A stretch of 64,000 bases of DNA from NCBI GenBank assembly GCA_963532425.1, contig CAUSKK010000004.1, positions 62,001 through 126,000 of the forward strand, given 5' to 3'. The stretch comes from CAUSKK01 sp963532425. Its GTDB lineage: Bacteria; Pseudomonadota; Gammaproteobacteria; Cardiobacteriales; Cardiobacteriaceae. Of this stretch, positions 17,844 through 26,501 are shown piece by piece. Both the position numbers and the translations under genes were made by a program. Under the pieces are notes generated by a model that was given only the letters and a program-made list of their open reading frames with translations, did not search any database and had not been told where the DNA came from. Within the stretch, counting starts at the first letter, position 1, and each line of letters opens with the position of its first letter.

Positions 17844-18854
17844 ATGTTAGTTGGCATTGACATCGGGCAGTACAGCTTAAAAATCGCTCGTATTAAACAG
17901 AGCGGAAAAAGCATTACTGCTAATAGTCTTTCTTACGAAGTAATTCCTTCCGAAATCCGTGAGGGTAGAGATAAGGAAGCGCTGGGTAAAATGATTACGG
18001 CCGCATTAAAAAAACTGAAAATTTCTAAAGGTCAGCCAGTATTGGCCGTTAATTTGGGTGATGCCATTTTGCGGGATATAGAAATTGAAGGGAAGTTGAC
18101 CGGCATGGCCCTGGAAAGTGCCATTGAATTGGCATTGACGCCGAGCCTGCCCTTTGGCATTGACCAGGTTTATTTTGACTATGATTTAAAACCCAATGAA
18201 AAGGGTGAATACACCACCATCGCCGTGCGTCGCGATGTGGCTGACAATAAAGTTAATCTCCTTAAAGATTTACCCAAAACTTTTACACCGGCCGAGGTGG
18301 ATGTGGATGCCTTTGCCTTTGGCCGTCTGCTGGAATACATCATTAAAAAGGAAGGGGCCGTGGCCGGCACTTCTATGATTATTGACATTGGCTATAACCG
18401 CAGCCGCTTCTATATCTATAAAGATAGCCATTTGGTCTTTAACCGCGAACAGCAAATTGGCGGTAAGCAGGCCAATGACATTATTTGCGATACTTTCGAT
18501 ATTGAAGATGATGCCGCTGAAATTAAAAAACTATCAAGGGATTTCCCCAGCGACCAATATGAGGATTTGGTGATTGCGCCCTATGCCCATACCTTTGTGG
18601 AGCAGATGAATCTGGTGCTGGATTTCTACGAGGCCAGCCCCTACGGCAAGCAGACGGTGGACGTGGTCTACCTCACCGGCGGCGGCGCCCGGCTGGCTGG
18701 CCTGGTGGAACAGCTGAGTGCCAATTCCTCGCTGAATATCAAACTTTTAGATTTATCCAATTACATTAAATTAGATAGTTCGAGTCGTGATGACGCGATT
18801 TTACGTTCTGGTATTAATCACGCATTGGCTATTGGTCTTGCAATTGAGGCTTAA
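17844..18854 (+). CDS. pilM: type IV pilus inner-membrane platform protein PilM
   Basis: This is a 336-residue actin-like cytoplasmic ATP-binding protein. It forms a ring under the inner membrane and docks the PilN N-terminus. The N-terminal VGIDIGQYSLKIARIKQ is the phosphate-1 motif. IIDIGYNRSRFYIYKD and VVYLTGGGARLAGLVEQL are the phosphate-2 and adenosine motifs. The ATG follows AAGGGGTTATAAATTT. This gene and the next two are visibly AT-richer than the surrounding chromosome and carry no intact GAAGCGCTTC. Confidence 0.95.
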   Translation: MLVGIDIGQYSLKIARIKQSGKSITANSLSYEVIPSEIREGRDKEALGKMITAALKKLKISKGQPVLAVNLGDAILRDIEIEGKLTGMALESAIELALTPSLPFGIDQVYFDYDLKPNEKGEYTTIAVRRDVADNKVNLLKDLPKTFTPAEVDVDAFAFGRLLEYIIKKEGAVAGTSMIIDIGYNRSRFYIYKDSHLVFNREQQIGGKQANDIICDTFDIEDDAAEIKKLSRDFPSDQYEDLVIAPYAHTFVEQMNLVLDFYEASPYGKQTVDVVYLTGGGARLAGLVEQLSANSSLNIKLLDLSNYIKLDSSSRDDAILRSGINHALAIGLAIEA

Positions 18855-18859
18855 TAAAT

Positions 18860-19498
18860 ATGGCAAAGAAATTTAACCTTCAGCCCTGGCGTGAACGTCT
18901 CCGTGCTGAGCAGAAAAAAACCTTTACGAATATTACGGTCATTCTGGTTATTTTGCTGGTTGGTCTGGCGTTTTTCGATAAATACAACCAGGACAACTAT
19001 GTGGTGCAGCAATACAACTCCATTGAAACTTTAAAGGGTGAAATCGAGGGACTAAAACGTACCCAGGAGGAAATTGACCGTCTGAAAAAGCTCAATGAGG
19101 AAGTGCAAACCCAGGTGGATGCCATTAATGTGCTCCAGAGCCAGCGCGGCTTTGTGGTTGAGCTTATGGACTTCATCGCCAAAAACACACCCGATTCGGT
19201 TTTCCTGACTACGGTGGAATATGGCAATAGCAAAACCCCTGGTAGTAAACCTGGCGATAAGGAAGTGGTTATTGAAGGGGTAGTGGAGAATAGTGCTGGT
19301 GTTTCCGAATTTATGCGGGCCATGGCGAAATGGGACCGCCTCGGTGAGGCTCGCCTGGATCGAACAGGTATTTATACAGCCTATAGCACCGAAGCCTATA
19401 GTATTGATACGGATAACCCAGAAATTAAGATGTTTAAAATTAATATCCCGGTATTAAGTACGGTGAAATCCAAATCTGTGGACGAAGAAAAAAAATAA
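18860..19498 (+). CDS. pilN: type IV pilus assembly protein PilN
   Basis: This 212-residue inner-membrane protein has a short cytoplasmic N-terminus (KFNLQPWRERLRAEQKKTF) that binds PilM. It has one transmembrane helix (about 22-42), a coiled coil (about 52-95, rich in ETLKGEIEGLKRTQEEIDRL), and a ferredoxin-like periplasmic domain. The expected NLLPWR motif appears as NLQPWRERLR. It starts 5 bp after pilM, with a poor RBS, so translational coupling is likely. Confidence 0.92.
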   Translation: MAKKFNLQPWRERLRAEQKKTFTNITVILVILLVGLAFFDKYNQDNYVVQQYNSIETLKGEIEGLKRTQEEIDRLKKLNEEVQTQVDAINVLQSQRGFVVELMDFIAKNTPDSVFLTTVEYGNSKTPGSKPGDKEVVIEGVVENSAGVSEFMRAMAKWDRLGEARLDRTGIYTAYSTEAYSIDTDNPEIKMFKINIPVLSTVKSKSVDEEKK

Positions 19499-19511
19499 TG
19501 GCAGGTGAACA

Positions 19512-20135
19512 ATGAAACTTATTTCTCCCTCTGAACTCGATACCAGTAATCCGGGAACCTGGCCCATTTACTATAAGGTGCCGGTTTGGATTTTTATCGC
19601 AGCCGCCATTATCTTTGGCTATATTCATTTCATACGCAATGACATTATTGCGCAGCAGGAAATGCATAAAGGTGAAATTGAGAAACTGGAAACAGACTAT
19701 AAAACTCTTTATCAGGACACTTTGAATCTGGATAAATATCGTCAGCGCAATGCTGAGTTAGTGGAATTATTGAAAAAGAAATTGGAATATCTGCCCCGGC
19801 GGGAAGAGATTCCAGAGATTATTGACTATGTCTACGATGCGGCCGTCGCCAATGGCATTGACTTTAATGCGCTCTATCCTAGTGTTGATGTTAAAAGCCA
19901 GTACTATGACATTAAGCCCATTGAGCTAAAAGCCAATACTGGCTATGCCAATTTTGCGCGCTTTGCCGAAGCTATTTCCGGTATTCGTCGAATTTTGAAC
20001 GTCTCCGACATCAAAATCACCATGAAGAAGAGCGTGCAAAATCTAGAAATTGATGGACGTCTACATACCTATGTCTACACCGTTGATTTGGACAAATTGC
20101 TTTCCGATAACAAAGAAGGAGAGAACAAACAATGA
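19512..20135 (+). CDS. pilO: type IV pilus assembly protein PilO
   Basis: This 207-residue bitopic inner-membrane protein is the partner of PilN. It has a cytoplasmic N-terminus, a transmembrane helix near residues 25-45 (VPVWIFIAAAIIFGYIHF), a coiled coil at about 50-95, and a periplasmic ferredoxin-like domain with GIDFNALYPSVDVKSQYYD and GYANFARFAEAISGIRRIL. The ATG has GGTG upstream. The end overlaps the pilP start by 4 bp. Confidence 0.92.
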   Translation: MKLISPSELDTSNPGTWPIYYKVPVWIFIAAAIIFGYIHFIRNDIIAQQEMHKGEIEKLETDYKTLYQDTLNLDKYRQRNAELVELLKKKLEYLPRREEIPEIIDYVYDAAVANGIDFNALYPSVDVKSQYYDIKPIELKANTGYANFARFAEAISGIRRILNVSDIKITMKKSVQNLEIDGRLHTYVYTVDLDKLLSDNKEGENKQ

Positions 20136-20722
20136 AAACCAACGCCCTAAAGCTCCTGGTTTTAGGCTCCAGTGCGTTCTTTTTCACCACGGGTTTTATC
20201 TTTGGTGATAACCCGGAGGAAACCACCCAGGCTTTTCTAAACGATACCAAACAGAACGTGCGGGCCACACCGGTCAAGATGGAACCGCTCCCCGAGGAGA
20301 AGCTCTACGAGCCCTATAAATATGAAGCAGCCGAGAGTCCCTTTGACCTGAAGCCCTTCGCCACGGAAAACCGGATAAACAATCAGCCGGGCGACGCCGA
20401 GAATAAACCCAAACAGGAGGAATGTGCCGAGTGTCTTATCGGGGCGCCCAAGGCTCACGAACCCTACTTCCTGGAGAACTATGACCTATCCCAGCTCACC
20501 ATGGTGGGCACCATCCAGGATGAGCGCAAGAAGGGCGAACTGATTGCTCTGATTAAAACGCCGGTGGGGGTCTACCAGCTGAAGAAGGGTGAGTATGTTG
20601 GTAAGAACAATGGCCTGGTGAACACCATTAGCCAAACCCAAATCACCATTACGGAAAAACATAGACTGCCGGGCGGCAACTGGAGTGATGCCGGGCAGGT
20701 ACTGAAATTATTTGAATTTTAA
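20132..20722 (+). CDS. pilP: type IV pilus assembly protein PilP, without a lipobox
   Basis: This 196-residue protein bridges PilNO to the PilQ secretin. The C-terminal domain (about 115-195) has DLSQLTMVGTIQDERKKG, GVYQLKKGEYVGKNNGLVN and ITEKHRLPGGNWSDAG, which match the PilP beta-sandwich. Most PilP proteins are lipoproteins with a LxxC lipobox. Here the N-terminal hydrophobic stretch (LLVLGSSAFFFTTGFIFGD) has no Cys, so it looks membrane-anchored or cleaved rather than lipidated. The ATG is preceded by GAAGGAGAGAACAAACA. Confidence 0.9.
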   Translation: MKTNALKLLVLGSSAFFFTTGFIFGDNPEETTQAFLNDTKQNVRATPVKMEPLPEEKLYEPYKYEAAESPFDLKPFATENRINNQPGDAENKPKQEECAECLIGAPKAHEPYFLENYDLSQLTMVGTIQDERKKGELIALIKTPVGVYQLKKGEYVGKNNGLVNTISQTQITITEKHRLPGGNWSDAGQVLKLFEF

Positions 20723-20742
20723 AAATTTCTAGGATTACAACG

Positions 20743-22935
20743 ATGAAAAATATTCTCGCGGTCTACATAGCGCTTCTTTCCTCCGGCCTGTATGCGGCTA
20801 GCATCACCAACGTGGAACAGGTGGGTGACCAGACCTCTTACAAAATTATCTTTAAGAACGCTGGCGTCCAGCCGACGGCCTTTGCCACCACCGAACCCAA
20901 AAACGCCATAGTGTTGGACTTCCCTAACACCAAGTCCAGCCTGAAGAGTCGGGAGGTCAAGGTGGCCACCTCCGGCATCTATACCGTCGATGTAATGGAG
21001 GCCGGCGGCCGCACCCGGGCCGTGATTAATCTGGCCTTCCCCATGGTTTACAACGTGGCCGTCCAGGGCCAGGACGTGGTGGTTTCCGTGGATACCTCTG
21101 GTATCAGCGCCGCCCGGCCGAAGAAAATGCCCAGCCAGATGAGCCCGGACAATATGCACAAGCAGGTGCTGGGACTGTCGCCCACCTTCCGCCAGGGCAC
21201 CGACCGTAAGGAAGAACGGGGCATCTTCACCTTTAACCTGCCCTCGGAGCAGACTTCGGTGGTGGTTAATAACAGCAACGACCAAATTATCGCTGACATT
21301 CGTGGCTATAAAATCGAAAACAGCGAACAGAAACGGCTGGACGTTAATGACTATAAAACCCCTGTGAACTCTGTGGATATCAAACGCACCAGCAACGGCA
21401 CCCGTATCACCCTGAACATGGGCAAGAATGAATTTGAATTCATCACCTACCAGAGCGGCAAAACCTACACCATCGAGGTGGTGAAGCCGACGGTGGAGGA
21501 CCTGGATCGCAAGCAGCTGGCCGAAATCGGCACCTTTAACCAGTACAAGGAATACAAGGGTGAGCCCCTGTCCCTGAACTTCCAGGACATCGAGGTGCGG
21601 GCGGTGCTGCAAATCATCGCCGAATTCACTGGCAACAACATCGTGGTTAACGATAACGTGGTCGGCAATATCACCCTGCGTCTGAACAATGTGCCCTGGG
21701 ACGAAGCGCTGGACATCATTCTGAAAACCAAGGGCCTGGACAAACGGATTAACAAGTCCGCCGATGGCAAGGGTTCTGTGATTTACATCGCCACCGCCGA
21801 GCAGCTGGCCAGCGATGAAATCAAGGCTCTGGAGCTGATTGAGGAGCGCAACAATAAGATTCAGCCGAAGACCGAGATGATGCAGGTTAAATACGCCGAC
21901 GCCAACTCCATTCTTCAGGTTATCGAACGCTCCCGCCAGTCCAGCGGTGCCAATGGCAACACTGTTTCCACCGATTCCATCCTTTCGCCCAAGGGCAAGG
22001 TTACGGTGGACCCACGTACCAACACCCTTATCATCAGCGACATTCCCGACCGGCTCGAGGCCGCCCGCAAGCTGATTGCCAAACTGGATGAGCCGGTGCG
22101 CCAGGTGCTGATTGATTCGCGCATCGTTACCACCAACGATGACTTTGAGCGCTCCTTTGGCATGAACATCACCCGGCCGAAGTCTAATATTAGTAATGGC
22201 GACTATGGCTATGTCAACGACCGCAGCTACCAGCGCTACCAGGGCCCGTCGCTGGTGCCCATTGGCGGCACGGCTAATAAGCTAAGTACTGACAGCCTGG
22301 ATGTGGTCAAGCGGCTCGGCGTCAACCTGACCGCCTCCAGCGGCGGCCTGCAGCTGACCAGCGCCATTCTCAGCGGCGACTTCCTCGTCGGCATGGAGCT
22401 GAACGCCCTGCAACGGGAAGGCCGTGCCGAAGTGGTCTCCAACCCCCGGGTGGTTACCCAGGACGGCGTCAATGCCACCATCATGAGTGGCCAGGCCCTA
22501 CCGAACCAGACCACCGACAAGGACGGCCTGCGTACGGTTACCTACGTGGACGCCACCGTGTCCCTGGACGTGAAGCCACGCATCACGCCGGATAACATGA
22601 TTAACATGGAACTGAGCATCACCAACGACGCCGCCGGTACCGCCGACGTAAACGCCGCCGGCGACCGCACCTACCCCATCAACAAAAACCAGCTGAAAAC
22701 CTCGGTTTTGGTTGATAATGGTGAAACCCTGGTGCTGGGTGGTTTCTATCAACATACCCAAACCAACAGCACGGCCAAAACGCCGGTTCTGGGCGACATT
22801 CCTATCCTGGGCAACGCCTTCAAGACCCGCAGCCGCGACTTCAAGAAAAAGGAAATGTTGATTTTCATCACCCCGAAAATCGTGGACAAGCGTCTGGTGG
22901 AATACGACAAGCTTTCCAACCTGCGCGGCAAATAA
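20743..22935 (+). CDS. pilQ: type IV pilus secretin PilQ
   Basis: This 730-residue outer-membrane secretin forms the pore for the pilus and, in competent bacteria, for DNA uptake. The signal peptide MKNILAVYIALLSSGLYA is followed by two AMIN-type domains (about 20-240), an STN/N0 domain (SLNFQDIEVRAVLQIIAEFT), N1 domains, and a C-terminal secretin domain with RVVTQDGVNATIMSGQALP and LVLGGFYQHTQ. It ends KKKEMLIFITPKIVDKRL. It closes the pilMNOPQ operon; aroK and aroB, frequent neighbours elsewhere, are absent. Confidence 0.95.
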   Translation: MKNILAVYIALLSSGLYAASITNVEQVGDQTSYKIIFKNAGVQPTAFATTEPKNAIVLDFPNTKSSLKSREVKVATSGIYTVDVMEAGGRTRAVINLAFPMVYNVAVQGQDVVVSVDTSGISAARPKKMPSQMSPDNMHKQVLGLSPTFRQGTDRKEERGIFTFNLPSEQTSVVVNNSNDQIIADIRGYKIENSEQKRLDVNDYKTPVNSVDIKRTSNGTRITLNMGKNEFEFITYQSGKTYTIEVVKPTVEDLDRKQLAEIGTFNQYKEYKGEPLSLNFQDIEVRAVLQIIAEFTGNNIVVNDNVVGNITLRLNNVPWDEALDIILKTKGLDKRINKSADGKGSVIYIATAEQLASDEIKALELIEERNNKIQPKTEMMQVKYADANSILQVIERSRQSSGANGNTVSTDSILSPKGKVTVDPRTNTLIISDIPDRLEAARKLIAKLDEPVRQVLIDSRIVTTNDDFERSFGMNITRPKSNISNGDYGYVNDRSYQRYQGPSLVPIGGTANKLSTDSLDVVKRLGVNLTASSGGLQLTSAILSGDFLVGMELNALQREGRAEVVSNPRVVTQDGVNATIMSGQALPNQTTDKDGLRTVTYVDATVSLDVKPRITPDNMINMELSITNDAAGTADVNAAGDRTYPINKNQLKTSVLVDNGETLVLGGFYQHTQTNSTAKTPVLGDIPILGNAFKTRSRDFKKKEMLIFITPKIVDKRLVEYDKLSNLRGK

Positions 22936-22950
22936 ACCGCCCCCTGGCCG

Positions 22951-22970
22951 GAGCCCCCTTTTGGGGGCTC
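22951..22970 (+). terminator. GC-rich hairpin between pilQ and gatB
   Basis: GAGCCCCC-TTTT-GGGGGCTC is a perfect 8-bp stem, but it is followed by TGTCGTTATT with no clear U-tract. It may be a weak or Rho-assisted terminator of the pil operon. Confidence 0.5.
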
Positions 22971-22995
22971 TGTCGTTATTAAGGAGTTAATTTTT

Positions 22996-24423
22996 ATGCA
23001 ATATGAAGCCGTTATCGGCCTGGAGCTGCACATTCAGCTGGCCACCGAGAGCAAACTATTTTCGCCGGCCCCCACCCGCTTCGGCGCCGCGCCCAACAGT
23101 CAGACCAACGAAATCGACCTGGGCTATCCCGGCGTGTTGCCGGTGCTGAATGAAAGGGCGGTGGAGTATGCTGTGCTCTTCGGCCGGGCCCTGGGCGCCC
23201 ACATCAACCGCCGGGCCTTTTTCATGCGCAAAAACTATTTCTACCCCGACCTGCCCAAGGGCTACCAAATTAGCCAGCTGGACGATTCCATCATCCAGGG
23301 CGGCACCGTAACCCTCCAGGTGGACGGCATCGAACGCACGGTGCGCATCAACCGGGGCCAGCTGGAGGAGGACGCCGGCAAGTCCGTCCACGACCATTTT
23401 CCCGGCGCCACCGGCATTGACCTGAACCGGGCCGGCGTGCCGCTGATTGAGCTGGTCTCCGAGCCGGATATTCGCAGCGCCGCCGAGGCCGTGGAATACA
23501 TGAAAACCATGCACCATCTGGTGCGCTATCTGGGCATCAGCGACGGCAATATGCAGGAGGGTTCCTTCCGCTGTGATGCCAACGTCTCCATTCGCCCCAA
23601 GGGTTCCCAGGAGCTGAACGCCCGGGTGGAGCTGAAAAACATCAACTCCTTCCGCTTCGTGGAACAGGCCATCAATCTGGAAATCCAGCGCCAACGGGAG
23701 CTGGTGGAAAGCGGCCAGCCGGTGGAACAGGAAACCCGGCTTTTCGACGCCGACGCCCTGGAAACCCGCACCATGCGTTCCAAGGAAAACGCCAACGACT
23801 ACCGCTATTTCCCCGACCCGGATTTGCTGCCGCTGCAGCTGGAGGAGGATTGGCTGGCCCGGGTGCTGGTGCCCGAGCTGCCGCCGGCGCGTAAACAGCG
23901 CTACCAGCGCGATTACCAGCTGGACGATGACAGCGCCGCCTATCTGCTCCAGACCCGGGCCCTGGCCGACTACTTCGATGCCGTGGTCGGTGCCGGCGCC
24001 GAGGGCAAGCTCGCGGCCAACTGGATTCAGGGCGAACTGGCCCGGCTCGCCAACGCCGCCAACCAGAGTTTGGAAAGCACGCCGGTGGCCGCCGCCACCC
24101 TGGCCGAGCTGCTCCGCAGTCTGCAGGCCAACACGCTCTCCGCCGCCGGCGCCAAGAAGGTGCTGCAACGGCTCTGGGACGAGCCCACGGCCTCGGTGGC
24201 CGGTCTGATTGAGGCCCTGGGCCTGCGCCAGGTCAATGACGACGGCCAGATTCAAAGCTGGGTGGCCGACATCATCGCCGCCCATCCGGAGCAGGTGGCG
24301 GCCTATCGCAGCGGCCAGGTGAAGATGCTCGGCTTCCTCACCGGCCAGGTCATCAAACTGTCCAAGGGCCAGGCCAACCCGAAAACGGTCAACGACCTGC
24401 TCAAGGCCCAGCTGGACGGCTAG
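22996..24423 (+). CDS. gatB: Asp-tRNA(Asn)/Glu-tRNA(Gln) amidotransferase subunit B
   Basis: This is subunit B of the GatCAB amidotransferase, 475 residues, full length. It converts mischarged Glu-tRNA(Gln) and Asp-tRNA(Asn) to the amide forms. The kinase-like core carries YEAVIGLELHIQL, YFYPDLPKGYQISQ, LEEDAGKS, DLNRAGVPLIELVSEPD and NDYRYFPDPDL. The C-terminal YqeY-like domain ends VNDLLKAQLDG. The ATG follows AAGGAGTTAATTTTT. gatC and gatA are not adjacent. Confidence 0.96.
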   Translation: MQYEAVIGLELHIQLATESKLFSPAPTRFGAAPNSQTNEIDLGYPGVLPVLNERAVEYAVLFGRALGAHINRRAFFMRKNYFYPDLPKGYQISQLDDSIIQGGTVTLQVDGIERTVRINRGQLEEDAGKSVHDHFPGATGIDLNRAGVPLIELVSEPDIRSAAEAVEYMKTMHHLVRYLGISDGNMQEGSFRCDANVSIRPKGSQELNARVELKNINSFRFVEQAINLEIQRQRELVESGQPVEQETRLFDADALETRTMRSKENANDYRYFPDPDLLPLQLEEDWLARVLVPELPPARKQRYQRDYQLDDDSAAYLLQTRALADYFDAVVGAGAEGKLAANWIQGELARLANAANQSLESTPVAAATLAELLRSLQANTLSAAGAKKVLQRLWDEPTASVAGLIEALGLRQVNDDGQIQSWVADIIAAHPEQVAAYRSGQVKMLGFLTGQVIKLSKGQANPKTVNDLLKAQLDG

Positions 24424-24440
24424 CCCCGGCCGTTTCAAAC

Positions 24441-24523
24441 CGAAGCGCTTCAACCACGGCAAAAGGGGGAGCGCTTCGCCCCGGAATATCCCCCCAACGA
24501 AGCGCTTCACCCCGAAGCGCTTC
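24441..24523. repeat. cluster of four palindrome copies downstream of gatB
   Basis: Four copies of the core lie within 83 bp directly after gatB, in the forms CCGAAGCGCTTC, GGGAGCGCTTC, CGAAGCGCTTC and CCGAAGCGCTTC. The last two, separated by ACCCC, form a potential 9-bp stem (24500-24508 with 24514-24522). The final copy lies inside the left prophage attachment repeat. Confidence 0.9.
24507..24522 (+). mobile_element. left prophage attachment site (attL core)
   Basis: The 16-bp sequence TCACCCCGAAGCGCTT occurs here and at 59477-59492, just outside both ends of the phage genes. The left flank is host-like (palindrome cluster after gatB), while the right flank switches at once to AT-rich phage non-coding DNA. 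Nine of the 16 bases belong to the common genome palindrome, so only TCACCCC is independent support. No tRNA gene is present. Confidence 0.65.
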
Positions 24524-24954
24524 AGTTTTATAAAAAATCAATAAAAACAATCAATTAACTTTAATGGGGGTTCAAATGGCCCCCTATATGGCCCCTAACG
24601 GCTGAATTTAACCTTAGGATTCTTCTGAAAACTAAATAAATTACAGAATTTAGTTTTTGTAACAAAAGTAACCAATCAAAAACAAATCGTTTAATTTATT
24701 GATTTAAAAATGATTTTTTACTTGCCCCAAGAGTAACAAATAGAGTTAATAAAGAAACAAACGTGTAACAAATATGTAACAAGCTCTTTACCTAATTTAA
24801 CTATTAATTTTTTTGACAAAATCAGTACCACTAAAATGTTTTATCAATGGCCGCCAGTGGCCGGCTCGGCTGTCTTTCTAAGAACAACAAAAAGGCCGGC
24901 TCTGCATCGCGGGCGTGGGGGGGAGTTGATGGCGCAGCCCCACCCCAGCACAGC
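24524..24954. promoter_or_regulatory. gene-free left end of the prophage with integrase-arm-like and TGTAAC motifs
   Basis: There is no gene here. Just inside attL, ATGGGGG and two ATGGCCCC copies (24563-24597) resemble arm-type sites of P4-like integrases; similar GGGGGTCA / TGACCCCC motifs lie upstream of the integrase at 59330-59358. Further right, TGTAACAAA or AGTAACAAA recurs at about 24659, 24732, 24764 and 24775. The same TGTAAC word recurs beside the portal gene at the other end of the phage. A direct repeat GGCCGGCTC occurs near 24862 and 24894. Confidence 0.5.
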
Positions 24955-24984
24955 CAATAAAAAAGGCCCGACTCTCATCGGGCC
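24955..24984 (-). terminator. terminator of the leftward tail operon
   Basis: On the minus strand GGCCCGA-TGAGAG-TCGGGCC is followed by TTTTTTATT. It lies 20 bp past the stop of the gpD-like gene and so ends the leftward D-U-S operon. Confidence 0.9.
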
Positions 24985-25005
24985 CTTGAAACTTCAGGTC
25001 AAGAT

Positions 25006-26055
25006 TTAGGTTTTTTTTTTCTTCGGCCGGCCTGGCTTTGCCACAGCTCGGGCACTGTAGTCCTCCTCTGGATCTGCTTCACCAGCCCCGGCCATCTCCT
25101 CCAAGTTCAGCGAACAGGTGTAACCCTGGCCATCAATATGATGGCTTATCTCACGGACAAACCAGTGCACCGCGTCAATCTCCGCCTTAAACCCCTCCAC
25201 CTTTACCGGCTGCTCGGCAAATAGTTCGGCCCGGCCCACGGCCAACCGCAGATTGAGCTTCAGGGCCCGGGTACGAATGCGTTTGTGCTCGGCGCTGGCG
25301 GCGGCCTTGGCCTCGGCCTCACTGTTGTAGGTGTGCTTCAGGTGGCGCCGATAGCCGCTGCTGCCAGATTCCACCTTACGGCGTTTTCCCCCTGGCTTGT
25401 CATGCCAGTAGGCGATGACGCCGGTAACGCGCTCGTCCCGGTCGGCGTTGCTGTATTCGTGGCTGTCGCCTTCGCGCCGCTGGATAAGCGCTTCGGGCAG
25501 CGGTTGGCCGCTGGCGGTTTGGCCGGCGGCCCGAACAATGAAGAGCAGTTGGCCACTTTTGACGGTGCCGACGGCGTCATGCTCCTTGGCCAGGCGGGTG
25601 ATGAGATTGGCATCGCTCTCGTTGGTCTGGTCAAGGTGCTCTACCTTGATACTGGCCAGTTCCCCAGCCACCGCCGCTCTAAGACCGTGGCGCCCGGCGA
25701 TGGTGCTGATGATGGCGCCAACGGTGGTCTGGTGATAGCTCTGCTCACGCTCTTCCAACAGCGACCGCTTAAAGTCGGCACTGCGAGCGCGGATGCTGAG
25801 CACATCCGGCGGCCCCCGGTGGGAGAGTTCATCGACGATGTAATCACCGCGATTCTGCTCCTGACCAGCAAAACCAAAAATGACAGTGATTTGCTTGCCC
25901 TTGCTTGGCATCTGCAATTGGCCGTCGCTGTCATCGAGCTCAAGGGTAAGCTCATCCACTTCCATGCCGTTTTTGTCAATGACGCTTAGAGCGATGAGGC
26001 GGTTGTACAGCTCCAGCGGGCTGCCGTCCAACAGCAAATTGACCTGCGGACGCAT
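25006..26055 (-). CDS. P2 gpD-like tail hub / late control protein
   Basis: This 349-residue protein belongs to the Phage_GPD family, the baseplate hub at the base of the tail tube. It starts RPQVNLLLDGSPLELYNRLI. The middle SDANLITRLAKEHDAVGTVKSG, RVTGVIAYWHDKPGGKRRKV and the Ala-rich helix EAEAKAAASAEHKRIRTRAL are typical of gpD. The C-terminus is a Lys-rich tail encoded partly by an 11-T run. It overlaps gpU by one base and is the last gene of the leftward operon. The ogr gene that follows D in P2 is not here. Confidence 0.88.
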   Translation of the reverse strand: MRPQVNLLLDGSPLELYNRLIALSVIDKNGMEVDELTLELDDSDGQLQMPSKGKQITVIFGFAGQEQNRGDYIVDELSHRGPPDVLSIRARSADFKRSLLEEREQSYHQTTVGAIISTIAGRHGLRAAVAGELASIKVEHLDQTNESDANLITRLAKEHDAVGTVKSGQLLFIVRAAGQTASGQPLPEALIQRREGDSHEYSNADRDERVTGVIAYWHDKPGGKRRKVESGSSGYRRHLKHTYNSEAEAKAAASAEHKRIRTRALKLNLRLAVGRAELFAEQPVKVEGFKAEIDAVHWFVREISHHIDGQGYTCSLNLEEMAGAGEADPEEDYSARAVAKPGRPKKKKT

Positions 26056-26501
26056 CAGAACAGCCGGGTAATCAGTGGCAACAGCGGAGTTTCGGCACCG
26101 ATGGCGCCCTGCTGCTCGCTGTAACGCTGGAGGTTCAGATTAAAGTCAATGCGCTGGGCCACGCCATCGCTGAAGAAATCACCCTCTCTAATCTGCATCT
26201 CCTTGATGACCCAATAGCCCAGTACCTCGCCATTGCCACGCAGCAGAATGTAAGGCTCGCCCCGGTTGGCCATGGTCTGCAGCAACTTGATATTGCTGTA
26301 GCCCCCGGTGATTTCCGGGGCCAGCCGGCAGGGCAGGTCTAGGCTGGATTCTCCGCGCCCCACATATTGCAACGCCGGGTCCTGGGCAAAACGCTGATTG
26401 CTGGCCCACCGCCATTGGTGGGCCTGACTGAGCTCGGCAAAGGGTGCCGTGCGCAGGCCGAAGACAAAACGGCCCAGACACATGAGCTGTCCTTGAATCA
26501 C
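26055..26501 (-). CDS. P2 gpU-like tail protein
   Basis: This 148-residue minor tail protein belongs to the P2 gpU family, involved in tail length and terminus formation. MCLGRFVFGLRTAPFAELSQ, HQWRWASNQRF, DLPCRLAPEITGG and RIDFNLNLQRY line up well with P2 gpU. It overlaps gpS upstream (ATGA-type) and gpD downstream. The U-D order matches P2, but T, which precedes U in P2, is more than 20 kb away. Confidence 0.88.
   Translation of the reverse strand: MIQGQLMCLGRFVFGLRTAPFAELSQAHQWRWASNQRFAQDPALQYVGRGESSLDLPCRLAPEITGGYSNIKLLQTMANRGEPYILLRGNGEVLGYWVIKEMQIREGDFFSDGVAQRIDFNLNLQRYSEQQGAIGAETPLLPLITRLF

Noticed and set aside
24441..24523. tRNA or tmRNA gene as the phage attachment site
   Set aside because: No cloverleaf or tRNA 3' end is visible at either prophage boundary; only the palindrome-containing direct repeat is shared.
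25010..25020. T11 homopolymer near the end of the gpD-like gene as a frameshift signal
   Set aside because: It only encodes the terminal Lys run next to the stop codon; a slip would change a few residues and no downstream frame continues with a recognisable domain.
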